NCBI GenBank assembly: GCA_020426505.1
Contig: JAGQPX010000039.1
Span: 1-60,208, forward strand
Direction of reading: 5' to 3'
Source of the DNA: Planctomycetaceae bacterium
GTDB lineage: Bacteria > Planctomycetota > Planctomycetia > Planctomycetales > Planctomycetaceae
DNA length: 60,208 nucleotides
Made by a program: the position numbers and the translations under genes. Below the pieces are notes generated by a model that saw only the letters and a list, made by a program, of their open reading frames with translations, was not told where the DNA came from and ran no database searches. Of this stretch, positions 1 to 7,704 are shown one piece after another; within the stretch, counting starts at the first letter, position 1; the number at the start of each line of letters is the position of its first letter.

Positions 1-2
1 TC

Positions 3-419
3 TCGAAAATCGGCGGCGAGATGGTACCTCACCTTCTCGTCGAGCAGGAGTTGATGAAGATTCTCGACGTGCCTTCCACTGATGGCGATGAGATGCCTTC
101 GCTTCCCGTTGCGGTGACGGCCGTTCCGGACGAGAAGAAGGGGGAACGGCTGATTGTCGTGCATCTCAAACTGTCGAAGCCCATCGACCAGGTGCTGAAG
201 GAACTCGGCGAATGCGGATTGCCCAACATCTGGATGCCGAATGCGGATGGATTCCTTGAGGTGGATGAAATTCCCATTCTCGGGACGGGCAAGCTTGATC
301 TGCGAGCATTGCAGGAGATGGCCCTGGACGCGTTCTGTAACAAGAAACCCGCTAAGCCTCAATCAGCGCCTGTGGAGAATGAGGCATCGACGGAACCTGT
401 CGGCACCATCGACACGTGA
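3..419 (+). CDS. AMP-binding acyl-CoA/acyl-ACP synthetase, C-terminal part (5' truncated by window edge)
   Basis: The frame is open from base 3 and ends in TGA at 417-419, so only about the last 138 residues are present. The visible part is the small C-terminal domain of an ANL-superfamily adenylating enzyme. It opens with the hinge-like motif KIGGEMV. Near the end is ILGTGKLDL, which holds the conserved catalytic lysine that helps form the acyl-adenylate. After that comes a low-complexity tail rich in Pro, Ala and Glu. The KIGGEMV form resembles the acyl-ACP synthetase half of Aas-type enzymes, which activate fatty acids for phospholipid remodelling. Substrate class cannot be settled because the core domain lies outside the window. 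Confidence 0.8.
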   Translation, partial: SKIGGEMVPHLLVEQELMKILDVPSTDGDEMPSLPVAVTAVPDEKKGERLIVVHLKLSKPIDQVLKELGECGLPNIWMPNADGFLEVDEIPILGTGKLDLRALQEMALDAFCNKKPAKPQSAPVENEASTEPVGTIDT

Positions 420-432
420 GCGATCAGCGAAT

Positions 433-903
433 CTACCACACGTCGACGAAGCGCATTTCGTACACGTTTGCGAGCCTGCCGACCTCGAATCGGTGCGGAG
501 CTTCCGAGGGGATGCGCAACCAGACTTTCCCCCCCTCGCATGTTCCAAGCACAGCGAGGTGAGCGCCGAGTTCATCGTCTGGTCCCTGAGGCAGTGCCTG
601 CCATTCAATCGCTTCGACTGTCGAGAAGAGTTCCAGCAGGCCTTCCACGTCCAGGACGAAACGTGAAGGGAACCGTAGACCGTCACGTTCGCCTCCCACT
701 ACCTCGGTGCGTGACGCGAAAATGGTGACCTCCCACATTCCATCGCCCCAATGGTAGTGACAGCCAATCGGCGCCAACACATCCTGGGCGTGCATGAGGG
801 TCGTCACTGACTTCGCCAGATCTGCGAGCCAGACGGGTGGAGGTGGTGCACTCACAAATTCTCGTTGATTGGGGGCCCGGACTCCGTTTTCCGTCAATCG
901 CAT
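433..903 (-). CDS. Hypothetical protein
   Basis: The protein is about 156 residues, with no family recognised. I chose the ATG at 903. The same frame stays open to a TTG at 1053, but the extra 50 residues look like non-coding translation. The middle has aromatic-rich stretches (HYHWGDGMWEV) and the C-terminus is mixed alpha/beta (VWLRIPSEAPHRFEVGRLANVYEMRF cut short here to its sense: alternating hydrophobics). No signal peptide or membrane segment is visible. It converges on the acyl synthetase gene with a 13-base gap. A clear ribosome binding site is lacking, so the start is uncertain. Confidence 0.5.
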   Translation of the reverse strand: MRLTENGVRAPNQREFVSAPPPPVWLADLAKSVTTLMHAQDVLAPIGCHYHWGDGMWEVTIFASRTEVVGGERDGLRFPSRFVLDVEGLLELFSTVEAIEWQALPQGPDDELGAHLAVLGTCEGGKVWLRIPSEAPHRFEVGRLANVYEMRFVDVW

Positions 904-1343
904 CGGCGAGACTTTCTGTGGGAGAAAGTCGCCGTGCCGAATCGCGCCTTGCAAGGCAGGGAGGGTTCGCACAGGGCTGTCCGATAAATTGGCAATCGGA
1001 GTGACAACCTTGGCTGATCGACCGCAATGCACTTGTTGCGCCGCCGCGTGCAATGTCGCAAAGAGTTTTGTACATCCGTCCGAATCTGTTGTTTAGTAAT
1101 GATTTGCGGCCACATGGAATTCCTGAGTCCCGACCGATGGTCGTCACAAAGGAATCACTGAAAACCTGAGATGAACACTCCCGGTCGTCCGATGTCAAGA
1201 AAACGCAACATCCCGATTAGGCACGTCACGATTCACTCTGTAATGGCGCCGTCGTGATGTTGCGAATCGATTGAAAGTCCGCCAAACTCAGGATTGTTCA
1301 CTTCAGCAGCACCTCACCCCGGTCAATTGAAGACAGATCTCTC
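904..1343. other. Intergenic region between divergent genes
   Basis: About 440 bases separate the minus-strand hypothetical gene from the plus-strand gamma-glutamyltransferase gene. It should hold the promoters of both. Short reading frames cross it on both strands, but none has coding character. I see no strong hairpin, repeat or RNA gene. Confidence 0.4.
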
Positions 1344-3098
1344 ATGCGAGCAACCAGGAGCTTTTGCTTTCTTGGAATTCTCATCCTCACCTTCGGGCTG
1401 AGCATCATGGCCGGATTTGGCTCTGCTGACGACAAGCCGCCCAGTTTTCCGGCGACCTACGATCGACCGGCTGGGAACCCGCGCAAGAGCCGCTCTGCGG
1501 TCGTCGCCAAACACGGAATCGTTGCCACGAGCGAACCGCTTGCTGCTCAAGTCGGTCTCGACGTATTGCAGTCGGGCGGAAATGCGGTCGATGCCGCGAT
1601 CGCCACCAACGCCATGCTGGGACTGGTGGAGCCAATGAGCAACGGCATCGGCGGTGATCTGTTCGTCATCTATTGGGACTCGAAATCGAAGAAGCTTTAC
1701 GGACTCAATGCATCAGGCCGCAGTCCGTATGCGCTCAACCGGGAAGTGTTCGCTGAGAAAGAGCTGACGATGATTCCGAGTCAGGGGCCGCTTGCGTGGT
1801 CCGTGCCGGGGTGCGTCGATGGCTGGCACGAACTCAGCGAACGATTCGGCACGATGGACCTCAGTCAGGTTCTCGCTCCGGCCATCTCCTGCGCCAACGA
1901 GGGATTCCCCGTCAGCGAACTGATCTCGATGTACTGGCAGCACGCTGCTCCGACTCTCGCAGAGTATCCGGACACGGCGCAGACTTATCTGATCGATGGA
2001 CGCGGTCCGGAGTTCGGCGAGCTGTTCAAAAACCCCAACCTCGCAAGGAGCTATCAACTCATCGCAGAAGGAGGCCGCGATGCGTTTTATAACGGTGAGA
2101 TTGCACATGCCATCGTCACCTACAGCGAAGCGAACGGCGGGTACTTTTCGCTCAAGGACTTCACCGACCACGAGTCAGAATGGGTCGAGCCGGTCTCCAC
2201 GTCGTACCGGGGATATGACATCTGGGAACTCCCGCCCAACGGACAGGGCATCGCAGCACTCGAAATGCTGAACCTGTTGGAGTCCTACAACATCAAGGAG
2301 ATGGGACATAACTCGGCGGAGTATCTGCACCTGTTTGTTGAGGCGAAGAAGCTCGCGTTCGCGGATCGGGCTCGTTACTACGCTGACCCGGCGATGGCAG
2401 AGGTGCCGGTTGCTGGTTTGATCTCGAAGGAGTACGCAGCCCGTCAGCGAAAACGCATCGACCCCAACAAGGCTGCGGCCGACGTGCCGCCGGGGGATCC
2501 CATTCTGCAGGAGGGGGACACGATTTACCTCTGTGTGGTCGACAAAGAGGGGAACTGCTGCTCGTTCATCCAAAGCAATTATGCTGGATTCGGCTCAATG
2601 ATGGTCCCCGGTCAAGTCGGCTTCGTGCTCCAGAATCGGGGGGCTCTGTTCTCGCTGGATGAGGAGCATCCGAATCGGCTCGAACCTCACAAGCGTCCCT
2701 TCCACACAATCATCCCGGCGATGGCGACGAAGGATGGTGAGCCGTGGCTCGTGTTCGGCGTGATGGGCGGTGACATGCAGCCGCAGGGACACGTGCAGGT
2801 ACTCGTCAACATGATCGACTTCGGCATGGACGTGCAATCGGCAGGCGATGCAGCACGTGTACGCCACACGGGTTCAGCCCAACCCACGGGCACGCCCATG
2901 CAGGAAGGTGGCGGTCATGTCCACGTGGAGTCAACCGTAACTGACGATGTCGTGGAGTCGTTGAAACAGCGTGGTCACAATGTCATCCGTGGCGGCTCGT
3001 CCTTTGGTGGTTATCAAGCCATCATGATCAATCGCGAGTATGGCACGCTCAGCGGCGGGACTGAACCCCGCAAAGATGGTGCGGCCGTCGGGTACTGA
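1344..3098 (+). CDS. ggt: Gamma-glutamyltransferase (glutathione hydrolase), exported
   Basis: This 584-residue Ntn-hydrolase has the usual length for bacterial GGT. The enzyme cleaves the gamma-glutamyl bond of glutathione in the periplasm and transfers or hydrolyses the glutamyl group. A signal peptide covers about residues 1-28 (hydrophobic GILILTFGLSIMAG). Family motifs include the GGNAVDAAIAT block near residue 78 and SNGIGGD near 99. The autoprocessing nucleophile is Thr393 in GDTIYLCVVDKEGN, preceding the predicted small subunit. The glycine-rich GGSSFGGYQAI segment near the C-terminus also fits. It stands alone, followed by the terminator of the convergent pilin-like gene. Function is assigned from family motifs; substrate preference is not visible. 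Confidence 0.95.
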   Translation: MRATRSFCFLGILILTFGLSIMAGFGSADDKPPSFPATYDRPAGNPRKSRSAVVAKHGIVATSEPLAAQVGLDVLQSGGNAVDAAIATNAMLGLVEPMSNGIGGDLFVIYWDSKSKKLYGLNASGRSPYALNREVFAEKELTMIPSQGPLAWSVPGCVDGWHELSERFGTMDLSQVLAPAISCANEGFPVSELISMYWQHAAPTLAEYPDTAQTYLIDGRGPEFGELFKNPNLARSYQLIAEGGRDAFYNGEIAHAIVTYSEANGGYFSLKDFTDHESEWVEPVSTSYRGYDIWELPPNGQGIAALEMLNLLESYNIKEMGHNSAEYLHLFVEAKKLAFADRARYYADPAMAEVPVAGLISKEYAARQRKRIDPNKAAADVPPGDPILQEGDTIYLCVVDKEGNCCSFIQSNYAGFGSMMVPGQVGFVLQNRGALFSLDEEHPNRLEPHKRPFHTIIPAMATKDGEPWLVFGVMGGDMQPQGHVQVLVNMIDFGMDVQSAGDAARVRHTGSAQPTGTPMQEGGGHVHVESTVTDDVVESLKQRGHNVIRGGSSFGGYQAIMINREYGTLSGGTEPRKDGAAVGY

Positions 3099-3223
3099 CG
3101 CCCTGCAACTCATTCACGGCCGAGCCCGCAGTTTGGTGCGTTGCCGACGACTGACCCCATGTCGATGTCCGCAATTGCGAGTGAGTTTCTGTTTCCGTCG
3201 ATAACCGTCTGTCAACAAGAGAA

Positions 3224-3249
3224 CCCGGTCAGGGTAATTCCCGACCGGG
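3224..3249 (-). terminator. Hairpin terminator of the downstream pilin-like gene
   Basis: CCCGGTC (3224-3230) pairs with GACCGGG (3243-3249). An inner GGG/CCC pair extends the stem past one bulged A, leaving a five-base TAATT loop. On the minus strand the stem is followed by TTCTCTTGTT, which is moderately U-rich. It lies about 107 bases past the stop of the 3356-3718 gene. It may also stop ggt transcripts from the other side. Confidence 0.6.
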
Positions 3250-3355
3250 CTCACATCAGGCGTTGGCCTACCTGCCGATTTCCACCCATTCTCCCTCTCC
3301 GAGGTCGGCTCACTTCGACCCGATGGCCCGGCTTCTGTGTAATGATTCACTCATA

Positions 3356-3718
3356 TCAGTCGCCCCCGCCATACATCGGCATGGGCATCGATTTGGGGCC
3401 TTCGACCACGGGGTCGTCGCAGTCGATGTCGCACTGATTCATGTCACATTCGTCGATTTCGTCAGCGAATGCTGAACCACGGGTGTAAGCGGAGAAACCG
3501 CCGCCGTTGTTCTGCTTCGCTTTGGAGAAGCCGCTGAAGAAGTAACTTTGGTTGAGATTGCCGATCGCGTCCCCAACGTCGTTGAGTTCGCTGACGACGG
3601 CGTGCTGGATTTCACTGAGACCCACGATGAGACCAATCACGAGCAAGGTCGCGATCAGAATCAGTTCAGCTGAGATGATGAAGCCCACTTCATCAGCATA
3701 GAGTTTGTAAAATATCAC
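3356..3718 (-). CDS. Pilin-like small membrane protein, copy 2
   Basis: The protein is about 120 residues and closely matches its neighbour at 3841-4173. A short charged leader (YADEVG) is followed by the hydrophobic segment FIISAELILIATLLVIGLI. That layout is like Flp/type IV pilins, though the glutamate sits one residue further from the glycine than usual. A conserved helix (VGLSEIQHAVVSELNDVGD) follows, then YFFSGFSKAKQNNGG and an acidic Cys-rich tail (CDMNQCDIDCDDP). It ends in PMPMYGGGD, which the paralog lacks. I chose a GTG start at 3718 because AGGGA lies just upstream and the alignment with the paralog begins there; the frame is open further 5'. I infer a surface or fibre subunit; the function is unproven. 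Confidence 0.75.
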   Translation of the reverse strand: MIFYKLYADEVGFIISAELILIATLLVIGLIVGLSEIQHAVVSELNDVGDAIGNLNQSYFFSGFSKAKQNNGGGFSAYTRGSAFADEIDECDMNQCDIDCDDPVVEGPKSMPMPMYGGGD

Positions 3719-3775
3719 GGTAGTCCCTGGTGGCTTGAAGGATCGAGAGAGGCTTCGCATCCGTGGCACAAGCAA

Positions 3776-3807
3776 CGGCCTGAGAAGGAGGTCTCCCCCT
3801 CAGGCCG
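3776..3807 (-). terminator. Hairpin between the two pilin-like genes
   Basis: CGGCCTGAG (3776-3784) and CTCAGGCCG (3799-3807) form a perfect 9-bp stem with a 14-base loop. It sits 33 bases past the stop of the first pilin-like gene on the minus strand. The tract after it (TTGCTTGTG) is only partly T-rich. It is probably a terminator or mRNA 3'-end stabiliser that lets the two copies be expressed at different levels. Confidence 0.55.
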
Positions 3808-3840
3808 CGCGATCTCCATTCATCGAATCAGTAAGATTCG

Positions 3841-4173
3841 TCAGTTGGTCTTCGGACCTTCGACCACCGGATCGTCGCAGTCGATGTCGCACTGGTTCAT
3901 GTCGCATTCGTCCATTTCGTCTGCGAATGCCGAACCACGCGTATAAGCAGCGAAGCCGCCGCCGTTGTTCTGCTTGGCTTTGGAGAAGCCGCTGAAGAAG
4001 TAGCTCTGATTGAGCTTGCCGATCGCATCCCCAACGTCATTGAGTTCACTGACGATGGCGTGCTGAATTTCGCTGAGACCGACAATCAAACCGATCACGA
4101 GCAGAGTGGCGATGAGGATGAGCTCGGCTGAGATAATAAAGCCGGCTTCATCATGAAGAAGTTGACGCAGCAT
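3841..4173 (-). CDS. Pilin-like small membrane protein, copy 1
   Basis: The protein is 110 residues. The ATG at 4173 is preferred over an upstream in-frame start because GGGAA precedes it at good spacing and the product begins with a compact leader (MLRQLLHDEAG). The hydrophobic helix FIISAELILIATLLVIGLI follows directly, then VGLSEIQHAIVSELNDVGD and an acidic tail with four regularly spaced cysteines. It is near-identical to the next gene through the central part. A cleavable pilin-like leader processed at the glycine is plausible but not certain. No pilus assembly genes are in the window, so any assembly machinery must be encoded elsewhere. Confidence 0.78.
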   Translation of the reverse strand: MLRQLLHDEAGFIISAELILIATLLVIGLIVGLSEIQHAIVSELNDVGDAIGKLNQSYFFSGFSKAKQNNGGGFAAYTRGSAFADEMDECDMNQCDIDCDDPVVEGPKTN

Positions 4174-4768
4174 GTTCCGAGTTCCCTTAACTTGTGTGAG
4201 ACAAAAATGAGTAGAAACGTGTTTGACCCAAAGCCGGACGCTCACCGTGCTCGGTTCTCATTCCTGTGAAGACTCATCAGCGAAGGAGCTGTTGTGAGAT
4301 CAATCAGGAAGTGAGATGGTCGAACGACTGACGCCGCCTGAAGACGCCACTCGCTGGTGTCACCGAGCTGTGGTCTGATCCACCACAAACCAATGACAAG
4401 AAGTGAAAATGAATTCACAGAAGGGCATGGGCGCAGAATGCACTCAGTCCCCGCGCGTAGAGAAAGCAGCGACCGTGCCGAATACACCCGATTGATGCAT
4501 TCTGGAAACATCGACTAGAACAAGAATGTGCAACATCTTGCCAGAGAATGGTTTACATAATTGGCAACAGCTCACACAGGAAATGGCCGGACACGTTTCA
4601 ATCTCCGCCTGTTAGTGAGGAACGACAGTTTGTGAGTTTCTTGCGGCGAGGATGTTTCATTGTTTGAACAGCCAAGCTCGAACTTTTCCGAGAGACTTGC
4701 AGGCCCCGCGAAGGTCTGCTTTCCTGTAGAGGATGCCCGCTGACCCTCATTGCCAGGAAGTCACTCTC
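4174..4768. other. Intergenic region between divergent genes
   Basis: Nearly 600 bases separate the pilin-like pair from the next plus-strand gene. It presumably carries the pilin-like promoter and a long leader. A minus-strand frame over 4242-4511 has no coding character. A sigma-54-like site at 4529-4543 is one base too short to accept. No repeat or RNA gene was recognised. Confidence 0.4.
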
Positions 4769-5158
4769 ATGTCATCCACGACATCACCCACCACGACTCC
4801 CGCGCTCGCCGTCCAGATTCTGGGCGAGATCGACCGCATCGTCAGCGACGCGGAGGCCTCCGGTCAGCCACTGGAGGTCGACCCCACGCGATCACGATTG
4901 TTCGAACTGTTTGTGACGGCTCACGGTGCCGGCCACACCGAGGAAGGCAGCGACCCGGACCTGACCGCTGACGGCATCTGCCAGGCACTCGCTGAGCAAT
5001 GGGGCCTCAAATCGGCTGCGCTGGAGTCGACCGCCAGCCAATCCAAGTTGCCTTCCGAACACCTCAGCAAGATGCGCAGCCTGTGGTCCGTCATGCGAAT
5101 GTGGATGGAATGGTCCTACGCCTGGAGCCGCTGGGATGAGTTCCACAAAGAGGGGTGA
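4769..5158 (+). CDS. Small hypothetical protein
   Basis: The protein is 129 residues, not recognised as a family. The ATG at 4769 has GGAAG about nine bases upstream; an in-frame start at 4733 lacks such support. It begins with a Ser/Thr-rich stretch, followed by predicted helices (VQILGEIDRIVSDAEASG) and a Trp-rich C-terminal helix (WSVMRMWMEWSYAWSRWDEF). There is no signal peptide, so it is likely cytoplasmic. It converges on the glycosyltransferase gene with a 12-base gap. Confidence 0.65.
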   Translation: MSSTTSPTTTPALAVQILGEIDRIVSDAEASGQPLEVDPTRSRLFELFVTAHGAGHTEEGSDPDLTADGICQALAEQWGLKSAALESTASQSKLPSEHLSKMRSLWSVMRMWMEWSYAWSRWDEFHKEG

Positions 5159-5170
5159 TTCACGCTCGCT

Positions 5171-6283
5171 TCACGAGATGGCCTCCCTCCAAAGCATGAG
5201 TATTTCTGAAGCTTTATCTTGGATCTTAAAATGACTGTAGATGGTGTCTCGGGCATTGTTTCCTAGTCGGGTTCGAAGCGGCTCTTCGATTGTCAACAAT
5301 GTGATCGATGCAATGATTGCATCGGTGTTGTCCGGTGCGATCAAGATGCCGGATTTCGCGGGAGCGAGAATCTCTGTCGTGCCACCAACGTTGGTGGCAA
5401 TGATGGGTACTCCACTAGCCGCCGCCTCCAACAACACACGCCCGAATGGCTCTTGTCTTGCCGGGTGAATCAGAAGATCACACTCATTGAGCAGTAAGGC
5501 AATGTCGTCGCGATATCCCAGCCAGTGGAAGCGATTTGTGAGACCACTTTCTTCGACTCGATCATGTAGTCCTTGTTCAAAGGCGACAGCCTCTGGCTTT
5601 GATGAATGTCGCACTCCGACGATTACATGATGCAATTGAGGCAGCGACGATGCATGTAACACGGCTGCTTCCACGAGGACATCAAGCCCCTTACGCATGC
5701 TGATCTGCCCGATCGTCAACGCGATCAGGACATCGTCGTCGAGTTCAAGTTCTCTCCGCAGGCATCCGTCTCCGCGGCGGGGTTGGAAGCGTTCGCAGTC
5801 GACGCCGTTGTAAAGGACCTTCACGCGGTCCGGGTCGAGACCTTGTTCAATGTGGAAGTCCCGCGTCGCGTGAGAAACGGCGATGAGTTTGCAGTTGCCA
5901 TTGAGGTGACGGATGGCCGTCTTGCTGAGACTGATGATGTCGCGCAGATGGGCCGTGCATGTCATGCCCGTCTGCTGACTCAACAGCCCTGTGATGCGCC
6001 CGGTGGAGAGACTGTTGCCGTGCAGCAGGTCCGGCTGGACGAACTCAACGACCGGAGCCAGTAGCGTAGCTGCCTCAATTGGCGGGAAACGTCGACCGTC
6101 ATTGTCGTGCAGAGAAAATGGGATGTGGGTGAGTCGGCGTGTTTTCAATGCCTCGGCGAAACGACCTTCGGGCGGAGCCAGCACGGTGATCTGGACGTCA
6201 TCCGGACAGTGATCAAGCACAGCGAGCAGCGAGTTCTCGCCCCCGTTGATGCTGCCATATTCACAGAGAATGGCAACATGCAT
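5171..6283 (-). CDS. GT4-family glycosyltransferase
   Basis: The protein is 370 residues with a GT-B fold. The N-terminal half has the group-1 opening VAILCEYGSINGGENSL, with the acceptor-side Gly-rich loop. The C-terminal half has LIALTIGQISMRKGLDVLVEA, the start of the nucleotide-sugar domain, and the conserved donor motif EPFGRVLLEAAASGVPI with its E-x7-E pair. Such enzymes transfer sugars from nucleotide donors to lipids, polysaccharides or proteins at the inner membrane face. Its ATG shares one base with the stop of the upstream ABC ATPase gene (TGATG), so translation is probably coupled. The sugar and acceptor are unknown. Confidence 0.9.
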   Translation of the reverse strand: MHVAILCEYGSINGGENSLLAVLDHCPDDVQITVLAPPEGRFAEALKTRRLTHIPFSLHDNDGRRFPPIEAATLLAPVVEFVQPDLLHGNSLSTGRITGLLSQQTGMTCTAHLRDIISLSKTAIRHLNGNCKLIAVSHATRDFHIEQGLDPDRVKVLYNGVDCERFQPRRGDGCLRRELELDDDVLIALTIGQISMRKGLDVLVEAAVLHASSLPQLHHVIVGVRHSSKPEAVAFEQGLHDRVEESGLTNRFHWLGYRDDIALLLNECDLLIHPARQEPFGRVLLEAAASGVPIIATNVGGTTEILAPAKSGILIAPDNTDAIIASITLLTIEEPLRTRLGNNARDTIYSHFKIQDKASEILMLWREAIS

Positions 6284-6969
6284 CACTCGCCCGCCTTGCT
6301 CGGGGTATCCGCGATCGTCCCATCCCGGATTTCGAGGACCCGGTCATCGGGTTCAATGTACCGCTGGTCATGAGTCACCACGATGACTGTCGTCGCGAGT
6401 TCCTCGTGCAGCGACCGCAAATGGCGGAAGACCTCGGATCCGTTCTCCGAGTCGAGCTCACCTGTCGGTTCGTCCGCCAGGATGAGTGAGGGTTGCTTGA
6501 GCAGCGCACGCGCGATGGCGACTCGCTGTTGCTCGCCGCCCGACATCTCGGACGGACGATGATCGAGCCGCTCGCCCAACCCGACTTGCTGAAGTAGCTT
6601 GACGGCCTCCGCTCGTTTGCCAGCCGCCACATTCGGCTGCGTGAGGTACGGGGCCAGCACATTGTCGACGGCGTCGAGATTGCTCAGCAGATTGAAACTT
6701 TGAAAGATAAAACCAATCTCATCTCGTCGCAGTCGGTCTCGCTCCTTGCCGCTCATCGCAGAGAGATTGCGGTCGTTCAGCATGATCTCGCCGCTGGTTG
6801 GTTCATCCAATGCACCAATGAGGTACAGCAGAGTGCTCTTGCCGCTGCCGGAAGGGCCAACGATGAACGTGAACGAGCCAGCCTCAATCTCACACGACAG
6901 ACCACGCAGCACGGGGACCTCAACCGTGCCCCGCTGATACGCCTTGGTCACATTCTCAACGCGGATCAT
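6283..6969 (-). CDS. ABC transporter ATP-binding protein, LolD/MacB type
   Basis: The protein is about 228 residues, the usual length of a LolD-like ATPase. It has Walker A GPSGSGKST, the Q-loop region EIGFIFQSFNLL, the signature MSGGEQQRVAIARAL, Walker B LILADEPTGELD and the switch histidine in VVTHDQRY. I chose the ATG at 6969; a TTG at 7011 would add 14 residues with no support. This subfamily normally energises FtsX/LolC/MacB-type permeases that extract lipoproteins or drive periplasmic proteins. No permease gene is adjacent. Instead a glycosyltransferase is translationally coupled downstream and an exported protein lies 45 bases upstream. Confidence 0.92.
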   Translation of the reverse strand: MIRVENVTKAYQRGTVEVPVLRGLSCEIEAGSFTFIVGPSGSGKSTLLYLIGALDEPTSGEIMLNDRNLSAMSGKERDRLRRDEIGFIFQSFNLLSNLDAVDNVLAPYLTQPNVAAGKRAEAVKLLQQVGLGERLDHRPSEMSGGEQQRVAIARALLKQPSLILADEPTGELDSENGSEVFRHLRSLHEELATTVIVVTHDQRYIEPDDRVLEIRDGTIADTPSKAGE

Positions 6970-7014
6970 CACTCTGTCGGATTGAGAAAGTCTCGGCGAT
7001 TGAAGGGGCAAACG

Positions 7015-7647
7015 TCACGGCTTCTTGCTGAAGGACTCTTCGAGCATTTTGACGACCGTTGTGAATTCTTCACTCGGTTTGCCGTCGTCCCCGGGGACAT
7101 CCTGCACGACCAACAGTCGCCCTTTCCCTTCGGCCGTTGGAATCGTCACCACCGTGTAGGAGAGAGAAGCCTCTCCCAACGTGAGCGATGCGGTTTGCCC
7201 TTCGGACGTCAGCGATCCCAGTTTGAGTGATGTCGGCTTCAATTGTTCGACCGTCGTTTTGAGAGTTTGGGCGGTCGAGTTGATCAACTCAGTCGGCGTC
7301 ACCGGTCCGTCAAATCCAAAGAGCATCAGCGTCACGTTGTTACCGGACATTGTCCACGTGCGGACATCGGGATCGCTGAGGTCCGCTTCAAATGTGAAGT
7401 TGGCCGGGTAGTTGAAAGCGATGTCGTCCTGCTCGAACCGTCGCGTTTCGGAGGCCCGCAACGTGACCTTGGGGTTGTTGAAACTCCCCTTGAGAATCAC
7501 CGTCTTGTCCGCGTTGAGCAGGAACTTTTTTCCATCGACCTCGAGTGTGTAGGTCAACGGAGGCTCGGTCGAATCGTCAGCCAGCGCCATGGCGTGAATC
7601 GAGAGACAAACGAGAGTGATCAGCAACGGGAAACGTGTTACCAGCAT
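7015..7647 (-). CDS. Exported protein of unknown function
   Basis: The protein is 210 residues with a clear signal peptide (LLITLVCLSIHAMALA, residues 8-23). The mature part is rich in beta strand (YTLEVDGKKFLL, TWTMSGNNVTLMLFG) and ends in a Lys-rich tail. No domain family was recognised. It lies between the sulfite reductase gene (57-base gap) and the ABC ATPase gene (45-base gap) on the same strand. It is probably co-transcribed and may be the periplasmic partner of the ABC system, which is inference from position only. Confidence 0.7.
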   Translation of the reverse strand: MLVTRFPLLITLVCLSIHAMALADDSTEPPLTYTLEVDGKKFLLNADKTVILKGSFNNPKVTLRASETRRFEQDDIAFNYPANFTFEADLSDPDVRTWTMSGNNVTLMLFGFDGPVTPTELINSTAQTLKTTVEQLKPTSLKLGSLTSEGQTASLTLGEASLSYTVVTIPTAEGKGRLLVVQDVPGDDGKPSEEFTTVVKMLEESFSKKP

Positions 7648-7704
7648 GTCGTGAATCCTCTGTGAATCGACAAGCCGGGGGGGACGACTTGAGGGATCGG
7701 GTGT

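Noticed and set aside
4529..4543. A sigma-54-like promoter (TGGCA and TTGCA on the minus strand) upstream of the pilin-like genes
   Set aside because: The distance between the GG and GC elements is one base short of the required spacing.
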